From Chloroflexota bacterium (GTDB taxonomy: Bacteria; Chloroflexota; UBA6077; FW602-bin22; CADDYW01), in contig JAJPIK010000091.1 of NCBI GenBank assembly GCA_021324795.1, positions 1-45,875 on the forward strand: a stretch of DNA of 45,875 nucleotides. The letters are read 5' to 3'. The notes under the pieces were generated by a model. It saw nothing but the letters and a program-made list of their open reading frames with translations. It had not been told where the DNA came from and made no database searches. The position numbers were made by a program, and so were the translations under genes. Shown one piece after another: positions 18,662 to 28,020 of the stretch (the stretch's first letter is position 1; each line of letters opens with the position of its first letter).

Positions 18662-20190
18662 CTGACTAACTCCTCAGCGAAATGGTGATCGTGGGGGCGC
18701 GCTAAACCAACCGTAGCGCACAGCACCTCACGGCAGTTCTCGGTGGCAAGGAATCGGCGATCGGGCCGCAATCCAATCACCCAGATTGGTCCGGAAGTGC
18801 CGGCCAGAATTGGTACCCAATCTCGCTGCTCCCGGGGCACGTGCGCGTCGACCAATAGATCTTGTACCTTCTTCGTTCCGTTCATCCCAACTGGGGCGAG
18901 CCGATCGCCTGGGCGACGTGTTCGAATGACCAAGGGAGCACTACTGTCTAAGCGAGCAAGATCGAAGTCCACGTGCCAACGGTCGGATGCCGAGCTGGCA
19001 CAGCGCTGGTCGGTATGCCGAAAGGTTGCCGTTAGCAGTCCCCCCCGGCTCATTTCCGGGGTAGCTGTGCCTTCGAGCAAGACCGAGGCGACCGGTCCGA
19101 GTGGGATGGTCAGCATGTGAGCAATTGGTACTGCTTGCTCGGCCAAGGGTGCCACCTCCTCGGTGCTGGGGGCGATCACCAAGCGATCGTGCCAGATCCG
19201 CAGCTCGCGCTGATCCGGCCAGGCCAATCGCGTGCCGGCTGGCGCCGCGTCCGCGGCAGCCATCGCTTCCTCGACGTGGCCGGCGGTGAGTGGCGCAGCA
19301 TAGGGAGAGATCTCAGCGGCGGCACGTCGAAGCAGAGCCCGCTTGAGGGCAGGATGCAACTCACGCCAGGCAGCCCGGTCGATGAGCCAATCTCCAGCGA
19401 CGACCGAGACAACTGTTGAAAGACGACGATCGAGCTCGGCCTCGACAAAGTCTTCGGCATCGCTGGCAATTTGGCCCAGACGATCGAGACTTTCGGCCAA
19501 GCGCGGATTGAGCGTGGTCAGCGATGGCACTACCTCGTGGCGCAGACGGTTCCGGCTGAATCGACGGTCGGTGTTCGACGGATCCTCACGCGGCGTCATT
19601 CCCCGCTCGCGGCAGAAAGCCTCGGTAGCGGCGCGTGTCACCTTTAACAGCGGACGAACCACGCGGACCGGTGCGACGCCCGGCCAGGCCAATCTCACAT
19701 CATCGGCCATACCGGTGAGGCCGTGCAGTCCAGAGCCACGCACTACGTGGAGGAGGCGAGTTTCGACCTGATCATCAGCGGTGTGGCCAGTCACAACCGC
19801 GGCCGCGCCAACAGCCTGACAGACTTCCCCAAGAAAGCGGTAGCGTTCGCGTCGAGCTGTTTCTTCGATGCCGCGCCGCTCGACCCGCGCAATTTCCTCA
19901 ACGTCGGCAGATCCCAGGCTGATCGGCAATCCAAGCTTGCTCGCCACTTGCAGGACGTATCGCGCATCTTCCTTGCTCTCCGTACGCAGGAGATGATCGA
20001 AATGCGCAACCTGAACTGCGATCAAGCCTGCCTGGTTGATCTCACTCAGGCCAAGGAGCAGGGCAAGCGAGTCCGTGCCACCGGAGACCGCGGCGACGAC
20101 GTGTTGCCCAAGCAGGTCGGTAGCTTGCAAGCGTGCGTGCAGCTCTTGAACGAGCGGATTGGCAGATTGAAGGAGTGGCTGACTTGGCAT
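18649..20190 (-). CDS. tilS: tRNA(Ile)-lysidine synthase
   Basis: A 513-residue TilS. It adds lysine to C34 of the CAU-anticodon tRNA-Ile so that it reads AUA, using ATP. The PP-loop AAVSGGTDSLALLL is at about residues 32-45, in the SGGxDS form. GHTADDQVETRLLHVVRGSG is the usual N-type PP-loop follow-up. The C-terminal part holds RRPGDRLAPVGMNGTKKVQDL, a TilS tRNA-binding signature. The frame is open up to 20313 through the tRNA gene, so the ATG at 20190 was chosen; it begins MPSQPLLQSANPL. No clear ribosome site precedes it, and a terminator lies only 20 bases upstream, so its expression may depend on readthrough from the initiator tRNA. Confidence 0.94.
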   Translation of the reverse strand: MPSQPLLQSANPLVQELHARLQATDLLGQHVVAAVSGGTDSLALLLGLSEINQAGLIAVQVAHFDHLLRTESKEDARYVLQVASKLGLPISLGSADVEEIARVERRGIEETARRERYRFLGEVCQAVGAAAVVTGHTADDQVETRLLHVVRGSGLHGLTGMADDVRLAWPGVAPVRVVRPLLKVTRAATEAFCRERGMTPREDPSNTDRRFSRNRLRHEVVPSLTTLNPRLAESLDRLGQIASDAEDFVEAELDRRLSTVVSVVAGDWLIDRAAWRELHPALKRALLRRAAAEISPYAAPLTAGHVEEAMAAADAAPAGTRLAWPDQRELRIWHDRLVIAPSTEEVAPLAEQAVPIAHMLTIPLGPVASVLLEGTATPEMSRGGLLTATFRHTDQRCASSASDRWHVDFDLARLDSSAPLVIRTRRPGDRLAPVGMNGTKKVQDLLVDAHVPREQRDWVPILAGTSGPIWVIGLRPDRRFLATENCREVLCATVGLARPHDHHFAEELVRCTT

Positions 20191-20210
20191 AGGAACGTCT
20201 CGACTGGGAT

Positions 20211-20247
20211 AAAAAATACGGCGACTCCGGAGTCTCCAGAGTCGCCG
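20211..20247 (-). terminator. Intrinsic terminator between tRNA-fMet and tilS
   Basis: On the minus strand a 9-bp stem (CGGCGACTC with partner GAGTCGCCG, 20219-20247) is followed by TATTTTTT. It ends the initiator tRNA transcript 8 bases after the tRNA. The tilS ATG lies only 20 bases beyond the U-run. Confidence 0.9.
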
Positions 20248-20255
20248 ATTCACGG

Positions 20256-20327
20256 TAGCGGGGGTTGGATTTGAACCAACGACCTTCGGGTTATGAGCCC
20301 GACGAGCTGCCACTGCTCCACCCCGCG
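20256..20327 (-). tRNA. Initiator tRNA-Met (CAT)
   Basis: The minus strand reads CGCGGGGTGGAGCAG... with anticodon CAT at 20293-20295. Three features mark an initiator: the unpaired C1 (against T72), the three G:C pairs in the anticodon stem (TCGGG/CCCGA), and close likeness to known fMet genes over the anticodon and T arms. The T loop GGTTCAAATCC is normal. The 3' CCA is not encoded fully (ACCG). The D loop is short. Confidence 0.95.
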
Positions 20328-20337
20328 GTACAATTGT

Positions 20338-20366
20338 ATTGTACCCGACAAACGTTCTGATGTCAA
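20338..20366 (-). promoter_or_regulatory. Near-consensus promoter of tRNA-fMet
   Basis: On the minus strand TTGACA (20361-20366, perfect) is followed after exactly 17 bp by TACAAT (20338-20343, 5/6). Transcription would start about 20331, four bases before the tRNA. The -10 box lies in an inverted repeat GGTACAAT-tgt-ATTGTACC (20327-20345), which might be a protein site or chance. Confidence 0.85.
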
Positions 20367-20483
20367 ATGGGATCGTCGATGTCGGCAGGCTTTACCGTTG
20401 ACAGGTCTGCGCGACCGGCCGACAATGGGGATAGATCAGCGCATCTTGTGCCAGTGGATCTTGCGAAGGAGGACCGTCTCACG

Positions 20484-21509
20484 ATGCTACCGTTGAAACT
20501 TGGCTACAAGGCTTCGGCCGAGCAATTCGATCCCCGGACGTTATTGGAGTTCGCGGTACTCGCGGAGCAGGCCGGGTTCGACTCGGTGGTGGTGAGCGAT
20601 CACTTCCAGCCGTGGCGCCACACCGGCGGCCACGCGCCCTTCTCCTTCGCGTGGCTGGGCGCGCTGGGCGAGCGAACCTCGCGCATTCTCATGGGCACGA
20701 GCGTCGTCACGCCCACCTTCCGTTACCACCCCTCGATCGTCGCGCAGGCCATGGCGACGCTCGGCGTACTGAACCCTGGACGGGTTATGCTCGGGATCGG
20801 CACCGGCGAATCGATGAATGAAGTTCCAGCCACCGGCATGGTCTGGCCAGATTTCAAAGAGCGCTACGCGCGACTACGCGAAGCGGTGACGCTGATACGA
20901 CGTCTTTGGGCAGAAGACCGAGTTACCTTCAACGGCGAGTATTACCAAACCCATGGTGCCACCGTCTACGACCGGCCCGCCGAGCCGATTCCCCTTTACA
21001 TCGCCGCCGGTGGATCGCAGATGGCCAAGTACGTCGGACGGGTCGCCAACGGCTTCATCTGCACGAGTGGTAAGGGGGAAGCACTCTACCGGGATCAACT
21101 CCTGCCCGCGTTCGTCGAGGGTGCGAAAGTGGCTGGCCGTGACCCCAGCCAGATCGACCGCATGATCGAGGTCAAGGTCTCCTTTGACACCGACCGGCAA
21201 CGGGCCCTCGAGGATACACGCTTCTGGGGTGCATTGGCGTTGTCCTCGGAAGAGAAAACCGGGATCGAGGACCCAATCGAGATGGAGCGACTGGCCGATG
21301 CCTTGCCAACCGAGCGCACGGCCAGCCGATTCATCGTCTCGACCGACCCGGACGAGCACGTTGCCCGGATCAAGTTCTACACCGACCTCGGCTTCAACCA
21401 CCTGGTCTTCCACGCCCCCGGCCTCGACCAGGCCCGCTTCATCGAGCTGTATGCGCGTGAGGTACTACCCCGACTGCGAAAGCTCGTACCAGGCCCCTTG
21501 CCGGCTTAG
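20484..21509 (+). CDS. fgd: F420-dependent glucose-6-phosphate dehydrogenase
   Basis: The 341-residue LLM-class flavin/F420 TIM barrel starts [20 protein letters not shown], with AAGGAGG about 11 bases upstream. It oxidises glucose 6-phosphate to 6-phosphogluconolactone and reduces F420. Residues match the characterised Mycobacterium FGD1: D39, H40 and W44 (VVSDHFQPW), E109 (GIGTGES), and the phosphate-binding Lys and Arg residues, here K197 (CTSGKGE), K258 and R282 (one less than the mycobacterial numbering). All known key residues for sugar phosphate binding are present, so the assignment is firm. The gene stands alone, upstream of a convergent serS, with no F420 synthesis genes nearby. It implies the organism makes F420. 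Confidence 0.93.
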   Translation: MLPLKLGYKASAEQFDPRTLLEFAVLAEQAGFDSVVVSDHFQPWRHTGGHAPFSFAWLGALGERTSRILMGTSVVTPTFRYHPSIVAQAMATLGVLNPGRVMLGIGTGESMNEVPATGMVWPDFKERYARLREAVTLIRRLWAEDRVTFNGEYYQTHGATVYDRPAEPIPLYIAAGGSQMAKYVGRVANGFICTSGKGEALYRDQLLPAFVEGAKVAGRDPSQIDRMIEVKVSFDTDRQRALEDTRFWGALALSSEEKTGIEDPIEMERLADALPTERTASRFIVSTDPDEHVARIKFYTDLGFNHLVFHAPGLDQARFIELYAREVLPRLRKLVPGPLPA

Positions 21510-21694
21510 TCCGTTCTCAGACGCACGAGGATTAGACGGTTCGCTCGCTCGCAGCTAGACGGTGCGTCGTCAATCGACATCATCGACGCAACGGATACCT
21601 ACGCTGTCAGGTAGTCCGCGCATTTGCGTTTTCGCGCTTTTTCGTGTCGTTTTGTACCATTCGTGGTCCACACCGTGACCCCACGACCAGCCTC

Positions 21695-22972
21695 TCACGA
21701 CGCGCTTGCCGGCCTGATCACGTCCTGGCTACCCATGTACGGACGCAGAACCTCGGGGACGACGATGCTACCGTCGGCCTGCTGGTAATTTTCGAGGACG
21801 GCGGCCAGCGTGCGGCCGATCGCTAGGCCGGAGCCGTTCAAGGTGTGCACAAATTCCGGGCGAGCTGTCCCACTTGGGCGGTAGCGAATGTTGGCCCGAC
21901 GAGCCTGGAAGTCGCCGAAAGTGCTGCAGGATGAGATCTCACGGTACAGCCCTTGGCCGGGGTACCAGGCCTCGGGGTCGTACGTCTTCGCCGCTGAGAA
22001 GCCAAGGTCGCCAGTACAGAGGAGCATAATCCGATAAGGAATGTTCAGCTTTTGAAGCACATCCTCGGCGTTCCTCAGGAGACTTTCCAGTTCGTCGGTA
22101 GAAGTCTCTGGCTTGACCAGCTTGACCATCTCAACCTTCTCAAACTGATGGACTCGCATCAGTCCCCGGGTTTCCCGTCCCGCCGCGCCTGCCTCGCGAC
22201 GGAAACAGGCCGAGTAGGAAACATAATACTTCGGCAGCTCGTCCGCGCTCAGGATCTCATCACGGTGCAGGTTGGTCACTGGCACTTCGGCGGTCGGGAT
22301 CAAGTACATCTCATCGGAATTCACCGCGTAGGCTTCGTCAACGAACTTCGGAAGCTGTCCGGTTCCGACCATGCAATCGCGTTTGACGAGATAAGGAGTC
22401 AATATTTCCGTGTAGCCGTGTTCCTGGACGTGCAAATCGATCATCCAGGTGATCAGGGCGCGATTTAGCCGCGCGATGTCGCGCTTCAAAACCCATGACC
22501 GCGCGCCGGAGATCTTCGCGCCGCGAGCGAAATCGATGTCGCCCAGGGCTTCACCGATGTCCCAATGGGGACGGGGCGTGAAATCAAACTCGCGGGGGGT
22601 GCCCCAGCGGCGGACTTCAACGTTGTCGCGCTCATCCGTGCCGACCGGCACGGTCGGATCCGGCAAGTTCGGTACGTAGAGCAGCAGCTCGTTGAGCTCA
22701 GCTTCGATCTCATTGACCCGTTGCTCTTCCTGCTTGATCCGGTCGCCAACCTCGCGCATCTCGGCGATCAGTTCGGCCGGCTTCTCTTTCATGCGGCTGA
22801 TCTGTTGGGAGACCGCGTTGCGTCGCGCTCGGAGACTCTCGGTCTCGGCGAGCAATTGGCGGCGCTCGGCATCGAGCTGGACGATCTGCTCGATCGGCGC
22901 CGTGGTATGGCGATCTGCCATGGCTCGCCGAATCCGGTCGGTTTCTTCACGGATTAGTCTCAGATTAAGCAT
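21695..22972 (-). CDS. serS: Seryl-tRNA synthetase
   Basis: The 425-residue class II synthetase charges tRNA-Ser (and the precursor of tRNA-Sec). The N-terminal coiled coil (about 1-110) is the tRNA-binding arm, starting [20 protein letters not shown]. The catalytic core has motif 2 ([20 protein letters not shown]) and motif 3 ([17 protein letters not shown]). The ATG at 22972 has GGAGGAGAC upstream, better than the longer in-frame start. Its first 8 bases overlap the stop of the GH57 gene before it, so translation is coupled. It is last in the greA-lysS-GH57-serS run. The 185 bp to the fgd stop (21510-21694) show nothing clear. Confidence 0.96.
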   Translation of the reverse strand: MLNLRLIREETDRIRRAMADRHTTAPIEQIVQLDAERRQLLAETESLRARRNAVSQQISRMKEKPAELIAEMREVGDRIKQEEQRVNEIEAELNELLLYVPNLPDPTVPVGTDERDNVEVRRWGTPREFDFTPRPHWDIGEALGDIDFARGAKISGARSWVLKRDIARLNRALITWMIDLHVQEHGYTEILTPYLVKRDCMVGTGQLPKFVDEAYAVNSDEMYLIPTAEVPVTNLHRDEILSADELPKYYVSYSACFRREAGAAGRETRGLMRVHQFEKVEMVKLVKPETSTDELESLLRNAEDVLQKLNIPYRIMLLCTGDLGFSAAKTYDPEAWYPGQGLYREISSCSTFGDFQARRANIRYRPSGTARPEFVHTLNGSGLAIGRTLAAVLENYQQADGSIVVPEVLRPYMGSQDVIRPASAS

Positions 22973-25217
22973 GACCGTCTCCTCCAATCGCTTTGGATCT
23001 CAACGAAACGTCGACGTCACCGAGCACTAACGTTGCGACGCCACGGCTTGGCAATATCTCGATGATCTGACCAGCACGTTCGGCGGCTGCCAGCAGGTGA
23101 ATCTGGTCGTTCGGTCGAATGCCGAATATGTTGGTAGCTATCCGTGCTTCAAGAGCGAGCTCGCCTCGGACGTGTTCGACGGTGGCGGCAATTGGCTCCC
23201 ATCGCCCAGCGTCACGAGCAATGGAGATGCGAGCCGGTCCCTGGCTCTCGGCAGGAAAGTCGATTCGCCAATTGAAGCTGAGATCAGCATCGTCCAACCG
23301 ATCGGTACCGTCGGTGCGCGATACGGGATGGGCGACCCCCTCGGTCGGAGCTTGCAGGTACACTGTCAGATCGAGCGCTCGGGAATCCTTGAGCGTTTCG
23401 AGACGAACGTATAGGTGATCGGCGTCGTAGCCGAAGTAAAAGCGCCGAAACAAGCTGGCTCCGACCTGCATCGCACCGGTCGACGCCTCTGGTTCGAGGT
23501 AGCCAGCGTTTACCCAGACAGTTGAAGCTTCGTGTTCGCCACTCAGCGGCGTTTGGCGCATCGGGCCAGCCACTTCACGGCGAGGCGATGTCGCTTGGCC
23601 GTGAATCGGTTGTGCGAGCCAGTCCGGGGCCGGTGCACCGATCGCTTGGTAGACGTTGCTCAGGTGTTGCCGGTAGAGGCAGTCGAAAATCTCACTGCCC
23701 TTGGTCCGATTGCGGCGGTAGTACCACCAGAACCAGTCGCTTCCTTCGGCCACCCGCAGCGCATCCCAGGCGCGCTGACGGCGTTCGGGTTCCTTTCCGA
23801 CGACCTGTCTCTCCCAGGCAGCGAGTGCTGACCGCGTAAGCGCGAGTAGCTCCCAGGCGCGGTTCTGGCTGGGCTCACCAATCCAGGTTTCGAGGTTCGC
23901 GTTGATCCACGAGCCCGCGGGCAGACGATCGATCTGGCCAGTCACCGCGAAGCGATCGAGATATTCGGACGGCGTTATCGTCTGAAGGCGCGGCTCCCGG
24001 CGGAGCTTCTCGAATAAGGAACGCAGAAAATCATCTCCGTTGTTCGGATAGAATTCCCAGCAGTTCTCTCCGTCGAGGACGATCGAGATGACGTGAGGAG
24101 ATGAATCGCTCACTAGCTTGTCCGCGACGTTGAGGAGACGCTGGATCAAATCCTCGGACGCTGCTAGGCTGTCCATGTGCTGATACACAAAGCCAATTCG
24201 ATCAGATAGGATCTGATCGCGAAAGAAGAGTGCCGGTCCCTGTCCTTTCAGGCGATAAGGCCGACAGAGTGGGCGTGGGTCTTCAAGCTGTCCGGAACCG
24301 TCGCGTGCAAAGTGAGTGTCAAGTGCTCGTTCTAGGAGATGTTCATCGGATGCGACCCAGTGGATCGGAGAGAATTTTGCCACGAGCTCGATCGCCGCTT
24401 CACTCACCGCCCCCTCCGATGGCCAGAGGCCCTTCGGGGTCTGACCGAAGTGGTTCTGATGAAACTCGACCGCGGCCATCAAGTGATCAACGGCATCTTC
24501 TGGATGGCTGAAAGGCAAGCGGGGCAGGCTGAGATCAGGACTGGCATCGCGCGCGCTTTGCAGGTCGATTAACAAAGGAAGGATCGGATGGTAATAGGGC
24601 GACGTCGAGAGCTCGACGTGACCGGCGTCGGCAAGCTTCCGGTAGGCCGGCAGCACCCGCGCGCAGACCTCCCGATGAAAGGCCAGCACGGTATCCAGGT
24701 CGGCGCGGCTGAAATTTTTACCCTTCTCGACCAGGAGCTGGATCCGGCGATTCCGCTGTCGAAGTGATGGATCGATCCAGGCCAGGTTGAACCAGACCAT
24801 CAGGTCGGTGTAATAGGCGTCGGACAACAAGCCGGCTTCCTGACCGACGAGCTCTCGAAGCCGAGCGAGCTGGCTATAGCGCGGAACGGGAAAGAGAAAA
24901 TGATCCCAATTGATCGAGAAGAAGGTATCGAGAATCTCGCGCTTGTCGTCTAGGGTCAAGCTCGGCTTCTGGCAGAGTGCCAAAGCTCGATCAACCGCCT
25001 GACCCGCGGCGTAGTCGAGAATTTGCTCGCCAAGCGAAGGCACAACGTTGATCGTCTGGTGAATCTCCGGGAAATCGGCGAGGATTTCGGCAACGTGCAA
25101 ATAGTCCTTCGCCGCGTGCAAACGGACCCAGGGCAGGCGGTATTCGCCCGTCCTGGTGTCCCTGTACGATGGCTGATGCATGTGCCAGACAAAAGCGACG
25201 TAGAGCGGCTGTGCCAT
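22965..25217 (-). CDS. Glycoside hydrolase family 57 protein
   Basis: A 750-residue GH57 enzyme, probably an alpha-amylase or 4-alpha-glucanotransferase acting on glycogen-like glucan. The N-terminal (beta/alpha)7 barrel starts [20 protein letters not shown], with the family region HMHQPSY. The nucleophile Glu is in [12 protein letters not shown], and the acid/base Asp is in [16 protein letters not shown]. The last 200 residues form a beta-rich domain ([15 protein letters not shown]) like the glucodextranase C-terminal domain. There is no signal peptide, so it acts in the cytoplasm. It lies 9 bp after lysS and overlaps serS by 8 bp, so it is co-translated with two tRNA synthetases, an odd setting. 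Confidence 0.88.
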   Translation of the reverse strand: MAQPLYVAFVWHMHQPSYRDTRTGEYRLPWVRLHAAKDYLHVAEILADFPEIHQTINVVPSLGEQILDYAAGQAVDRALALCQKPSLTLDDKREILDTFFSINWDHFLFPVPRYSQLARLRELVGQEAGLLSDAYYTDLMVWFNLAWIDPSLRQRNRRIQLLVEKGKNFSRADLDTVLAFHREVCARVLPAYRKLADAGHVELSTSPYYHPILPLLIDLQSARDASPDLSLPRLPFSHPEDAVDHLMAAVEFHQNHFGQTPKGLWPSEGAVSEAAIELVAKFSPIHWVASDEHLLERALDTHFARDGSGQLEDPRPLCRPYRLKGQGPALFFRDQILSDRIGFVYQHMDSLAASEDLIQRLLNVADKLVSDSSPHVISIVLDGENCWEFYPNNGDDFLRSLFEKLRREPRLQTITPSEYLDRFAVTGQIDRLPAGSWINANLETWIGEPSQNRAWELLALTRSALAAWERQVVGKEPERRQRAWDALRVAEGSDWFWWYYRRNRTKGSEIFDCLYRQHLSNVYQAIGAPAPDWLAQPIHGQATSPRREVAGPMRQTPLSGEHEASTVWVNAGYLEPEASTGAMQVGASLFRRFYFGYDADHLYVRLETLKDSRALDLTVYLQAPTEGVAHPVSRTDGTDRLDDADLSFNWRIDFPAESQGPARISIARDAGRWEPIAATVEHVRGELALEARIATNIFGIRPNDQIHLLAAAERAGQIIEILPSRGVATLVLGDVDVSLRSKAIGGDGHA

Positions 25218-25226
25218 CGAAAAAGT

Positions 25227-26714
25227 CTACGAGCGAAGCTGGGGGAAAAGGATAACCTCCCGAATCGAGCGCTGATCGGTCAAGAGCATAGTCAGGCGAT
25301 CAACGCCAATTCCCAGACCTCCCGTCGGCGGCATGCCGTGCTCCAGCGTCTCGATGAAGTCCTCATCGAGCACGTGGGCTTCTTCGTCACCGGCGGCCTT
25401 CGCCTCGATCTGCTGGAGGAAGCGCGCCCGCTGATCGATCGCATCGTTCAGCTCGCTAAAGGCATTCGCGATCTCAATCCCACCAATGAAAGCCTCGAAC
25501 CGCTCGACGAGGGCCGGATTCTCTGGCTTGCGCTTTGCCAAAGGTGAAAGCTCGACCGGATAGTCGACGATGAAGGTCGGCTGGATCAAGGTAGGCTCGA
25601 CTTTCGTACTGAGCAGCTCATCGATGATCTTGCCCCGCGGTGAAGTCGGCGTGATCTCCAGCTTCAGCGGCGCGACCTGACGATAAAGCTCGTCGCGATC
25701 GGTTATCGCTTCGACATCGATCCCGGTCCGCTCCCGAATCGCCTCACGCAAGGTCACACGGCGCCAGGGTGGGCGAAGGTCGATTGTTTCGCCTTGATAG
25801 GTAATCGTCGAGCTGCCAAGAACCCGCTCGGCGACCCAGGGGATCATCTCTTCGACCATGCGCATCACGTCCAGGTAATTCGCGTACGCCTCGTAGGATT
25901 CAAGAACAGTAAACTCGGGATTGTGGGTCGTGTCGATGCCTTCGTTGCGGAACACCCGACCGATCTCAAAGACCTTGTCCAAGCCGCCGACGATCGCTCG
26001 CTTCAGATACAGCTCGGTCGCAATGCGTAGGTACAGCGCACGGTCCAGCGCATTGTGGTAGGTGCGAAACGGCCGCGCGGTAGCGCCGCCGTACAGTGGC
26101 TGGAGGACTGGCGTCTCGATCTCCATGAAGCCACGGTCTTCAAGGAAGCGGCGCAAGCTCGAGATGATGCCGCTTCGAATCTGGAAGATGCGCCGAACCT
26201 CTGGATTGACGATCAAGTCGAGGTAACGCTGGCGATAACGCTTTTCGACGTCAGTCAAGCCGTGCCATTTTTCTGGCAAAGGACGCAAAGACTTGGCGAG
26301 CAAGGTCAGCTCGCGGACCTCAACACTGACTTCGCCGGCCCGGGTCTTCATGAGCTTGCCGGTTGCCCCGACGAAGTCGCCCAGGTCGTAAAGCTCTTTG
26401 AACGCACTATAGTGCTCGGGACCGAGGACATCTTCCTTGAGGAAGAGCTGAATCTTACCGGTCATATCGGCGATGTGGCAAAAGCTCGCCCGCCCCATGA
26501 TCCGCCGACTGACAATCCGACCAGCGACCGAAATCTCTTGTCCGGCTAGACGATCGTATTCGGCGATAGCTTCGCCATTGACGGCGGTGCGGCAGAAGGT
26601 CGTCGGATATGGCTCGATCCCCCGAGCGCGTAAGGCTTCGAGCTTGCGTAGCCGCTGGGCGATCAGGTCGTCAACGCTATTGCCATCGGGAGCGGGCCCG
26701 GTGCTGAGTGCCAA
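25227..26714 (-). CDS. lysS: Lysyl-tRNA synthetase, class II
   Basis: The 495-residue class II synthetase charges tRNA-Lys. The N-terminal OB-fold (about 20-160) includes VAGRIVSRRIMGRASFCHI. Motif 1 is near FMEIETPVLQPLYGGATARP, motif 2 in FRNEGIDTTHNPEFTVLESY, and motif 3 in GLGIGVDRLTMLLTDQRSIR. It begins MALSTGPAPDGNSVDDLIAQ, normal length for the family. It follows greA by 109 bp and precedes the GH57 gene by 9 bp. The greA-lysS neighbourhood is seen in many bacteria. Confidence 0.96.
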   Translation of the reverse strand: MALSTGPAPDGNSVDDLIAQRLRKLEALRARGIEPYPTTFCRTAVNGEAIAEYDRLAGQEISVAGRIVSRRIMGRASFCHIADMTGKIQLFLKEDVLGPEHYSAFKELYDLGDFVGATGKLMKTRAGEVSVEVRELTLLAKSLRPLPEKWHGLTDVEKRYRQRYLDLIVNPEVRRIFQIRSGIISSLRRFLEDRGFMEIETPVLQPLYGGATARPFRTYHNALDRALYLRIATELYLKRAIVGGLDKVFEIGRVFRNEGIDTTHNPEFTVLESYEAYANYLDVMRMVEEMIPWVAERVLGSSTITYQGETIDLRPPWRRVTLREAIRERTGIDVEAITDRDELYRQVAPLKLEITPTSPRGKIIDELLSTKVEPTLIQPTFIVDYPVELSPLAKRKPENPALVERFEAFIGGIEIANAFSELNDAIDQRARFLQQIEAKAAGDEEAHVLDEDFIETLEHGMPPTGGLGIGVDRLTMLLTDQRSIREVILFPQLRS

Positions 26715-26823
26715 GTATTCCCAACCTCTGTGAAAGTTGTGATGCCGATTGATTGCGATTCTTGCAATACAAGCCCAGAGCCGCCCCCGGAGGATCAGAC
26801 AACCGCGTCAGCCACGAACGCGG

Positions 26824-27294
26824 TCAGTCGATCGCGCTGATCTTCAACCGTAGAGAACCGGCTGGAGTTGTCACCTCGACGACGTCGCCCACGTGCTTGC
26901 CGAGCAACGCCCGACCAACCGGCGACTCGTTCGAAATCTTACCGTGGAGAGCGTCCACTTCCGCGGAGCCGACGATCGTGTACTTGTCTTCCTCGCCGTC
27001 CTCGTCGCGGACAGTCACCGTCGAGCCAAGGCGCACGGCATCGTGGACTTGGTGATTGGCTTCGATCATGACCGCATTGGCAAGCATCTTTTCGAGGGTC
27101 AAGATCCGTCCCTCGACAAAAGCCTGCTCGTTTTTTGCCTCTTCAAACTCGGCATTGTCGTCGGTATCGGTAAATTCCTTCGACGCACGAATTTGTTCGG
27201 CCACTTGGGGGCGCCGGACTTCGCGCAAATGCTTCAGTTCGGCCTCAAGCTTGGCGCGGCCTTCCGGCGTCAAGAACACCGGTTTGTCGTGCAT
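26824..27294 (-). CDS. greA: Transcription elongation factor GreA
   Basis: The 156-residue factor rescues backtracked RNA polymerase. It starts MHDKPVFLTPEGRAKLEAEL, with AAGGAG about 10 bases upstream; the longer frame upstream is not like GreA. The N-terminal coiled coil has the acidic tip FTDTDDNAEFEEAKNEQ with Asp residues in the positions used to hold Mg2+. The C-terminal FKBP-like domain includes ISNESPVGRALLGKHVGDVV, the GreA signature. A possible promoter (TTGACG, TACGAC, 16 bp apart) lies at 27334-27361. Confidence 0.95.
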   Translation of the reverse strand: MHDKPVFLTPEGRAKLEAELKHLREVRRPQVAEQIRASKEFTDTDDNAEFEEAKNEQAFVEGRILTLEKMLANAVMIEANHQVHDAVRLGSTVTVRDEDGEEDKYTIVGSAEVDALHGKISNESPVGRALLGKHVGDVVEVTTPAGSLRLKISAID

Positions 27295-27400
27295 ACGTGC
27301 GTTCTCCTTCTCGAAGCGAGGAATTCCGAGGTCGTCGTACCGTCTCCGCGGCAATCGTCAAGATCGTCTACAGGATCTATTGAAAAAACCGCTTAAGACC

Positions 27401-27432
27401 AAAAAGAACTGAGAGTGGCATACTCTCAGTTC
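27401..27432 (-). terminator. Intrinsic terminator after the 27506-27898 gene
   Basis: An 11-bp stem (GAACTGAGAGT and its complement) with a 5-base loop is followed on the minus strand by CTTTTTGG. It separates the small hypothetical gene from greA. Confidence 0.85.
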
Positions 27433-27505
27433 CGCTGACGAGACCACTCATATTATAGCTGGTTGATCAAGTGTTGGCAAATTGGACAATCAACCGCTAA
27501 ATAGT

Positions 27506-27898
27506 CTAGGTCCAGGCTTGGTGGGTTGACGTCCCTTCTCGGCCGACTCCGGTCTGGGCGGATGATCCAGTATTGCCCGAACCATATCCTCCACCGATGC
27601 TTGGCGGGTAGCGGTGTCCAGGCACCGTGAGGCCGGTCGTCGATGTATCAGTATAGCCCTGCGGCGGCTCAAGGGGATAGATCTCCCAAACTCCTTCTCG
27701 CTCTATTTGCTCGAAATAGCTAAGGACGCTACCGGCATCCGGAAACCGAAAGTCAGGCGGCAGATATTCCATCGCTGGAGCGCGCAGCTCGGGTGACTGA
27801 TTCATCATCTCCTCACGGGTTAGCCCTTCACCCCACTGTAACCGTTGCAGTGCTGGGCGAAGCGCGTGCCAATCCGGAATGCTTCGTTCGACTGCCAT
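27506..27898 (-). CDS. Hypothetical protein with Gly/Ser/Thr-rich tail
   Basis: A 130-residue protein starting MAVERSIPDWHALRPALQRL, with GGAGG nine bases upstream. Residues about 1-75 are compact and charged, with LTREEMMNQSPELRAPAMEY and YLPPDFRFPDAGSVLSYFEQ. Residues about 80-130 are low-complexity, rich in Gly, Ser, Thr and Tyr (SIGGGYGSGNTGSSAQTGVG). No signal peptide or membrane helix is seen. The longer in-frame start lacks a ribosome site. The family is not recognised. It is a single gene, closed by the terminator at 27401-27432 and divergent from the RlpA-like gene. Confidence 0.7.
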   Translation of the reverse strand: MAVERSIPDWHALRPALQRLQWGEGLTREEMMNQSPELRAPAMEYLPPDFRFPDAGSVLSYFEQIEREGVWEIYPLEPPQGYTDTSTTGLTVPGHRYPPSIGGGYGSGNTGSSAQTGVGREGTSTHQAWT

Positions 27899-28020
27899 GG
27901 TCTTTTGCCTCCACGCTAGCGCAGCAAGTCTCGCACCACAACCCTCATATGATCTTCCTAATGGACGCGAGGCAGTAAAGTCCGGCATGATGAGCTAACC
28001 CATAGTCGGTAGAGGCGAGC

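Noticed and set aside
20256..20327. Elongator tRNA-Met or tRNA-Ile2 (CAT)
   Set aside because: The C1-T72 mismatch and three G:C pairs of the anticodon stem point to an initiator instead.
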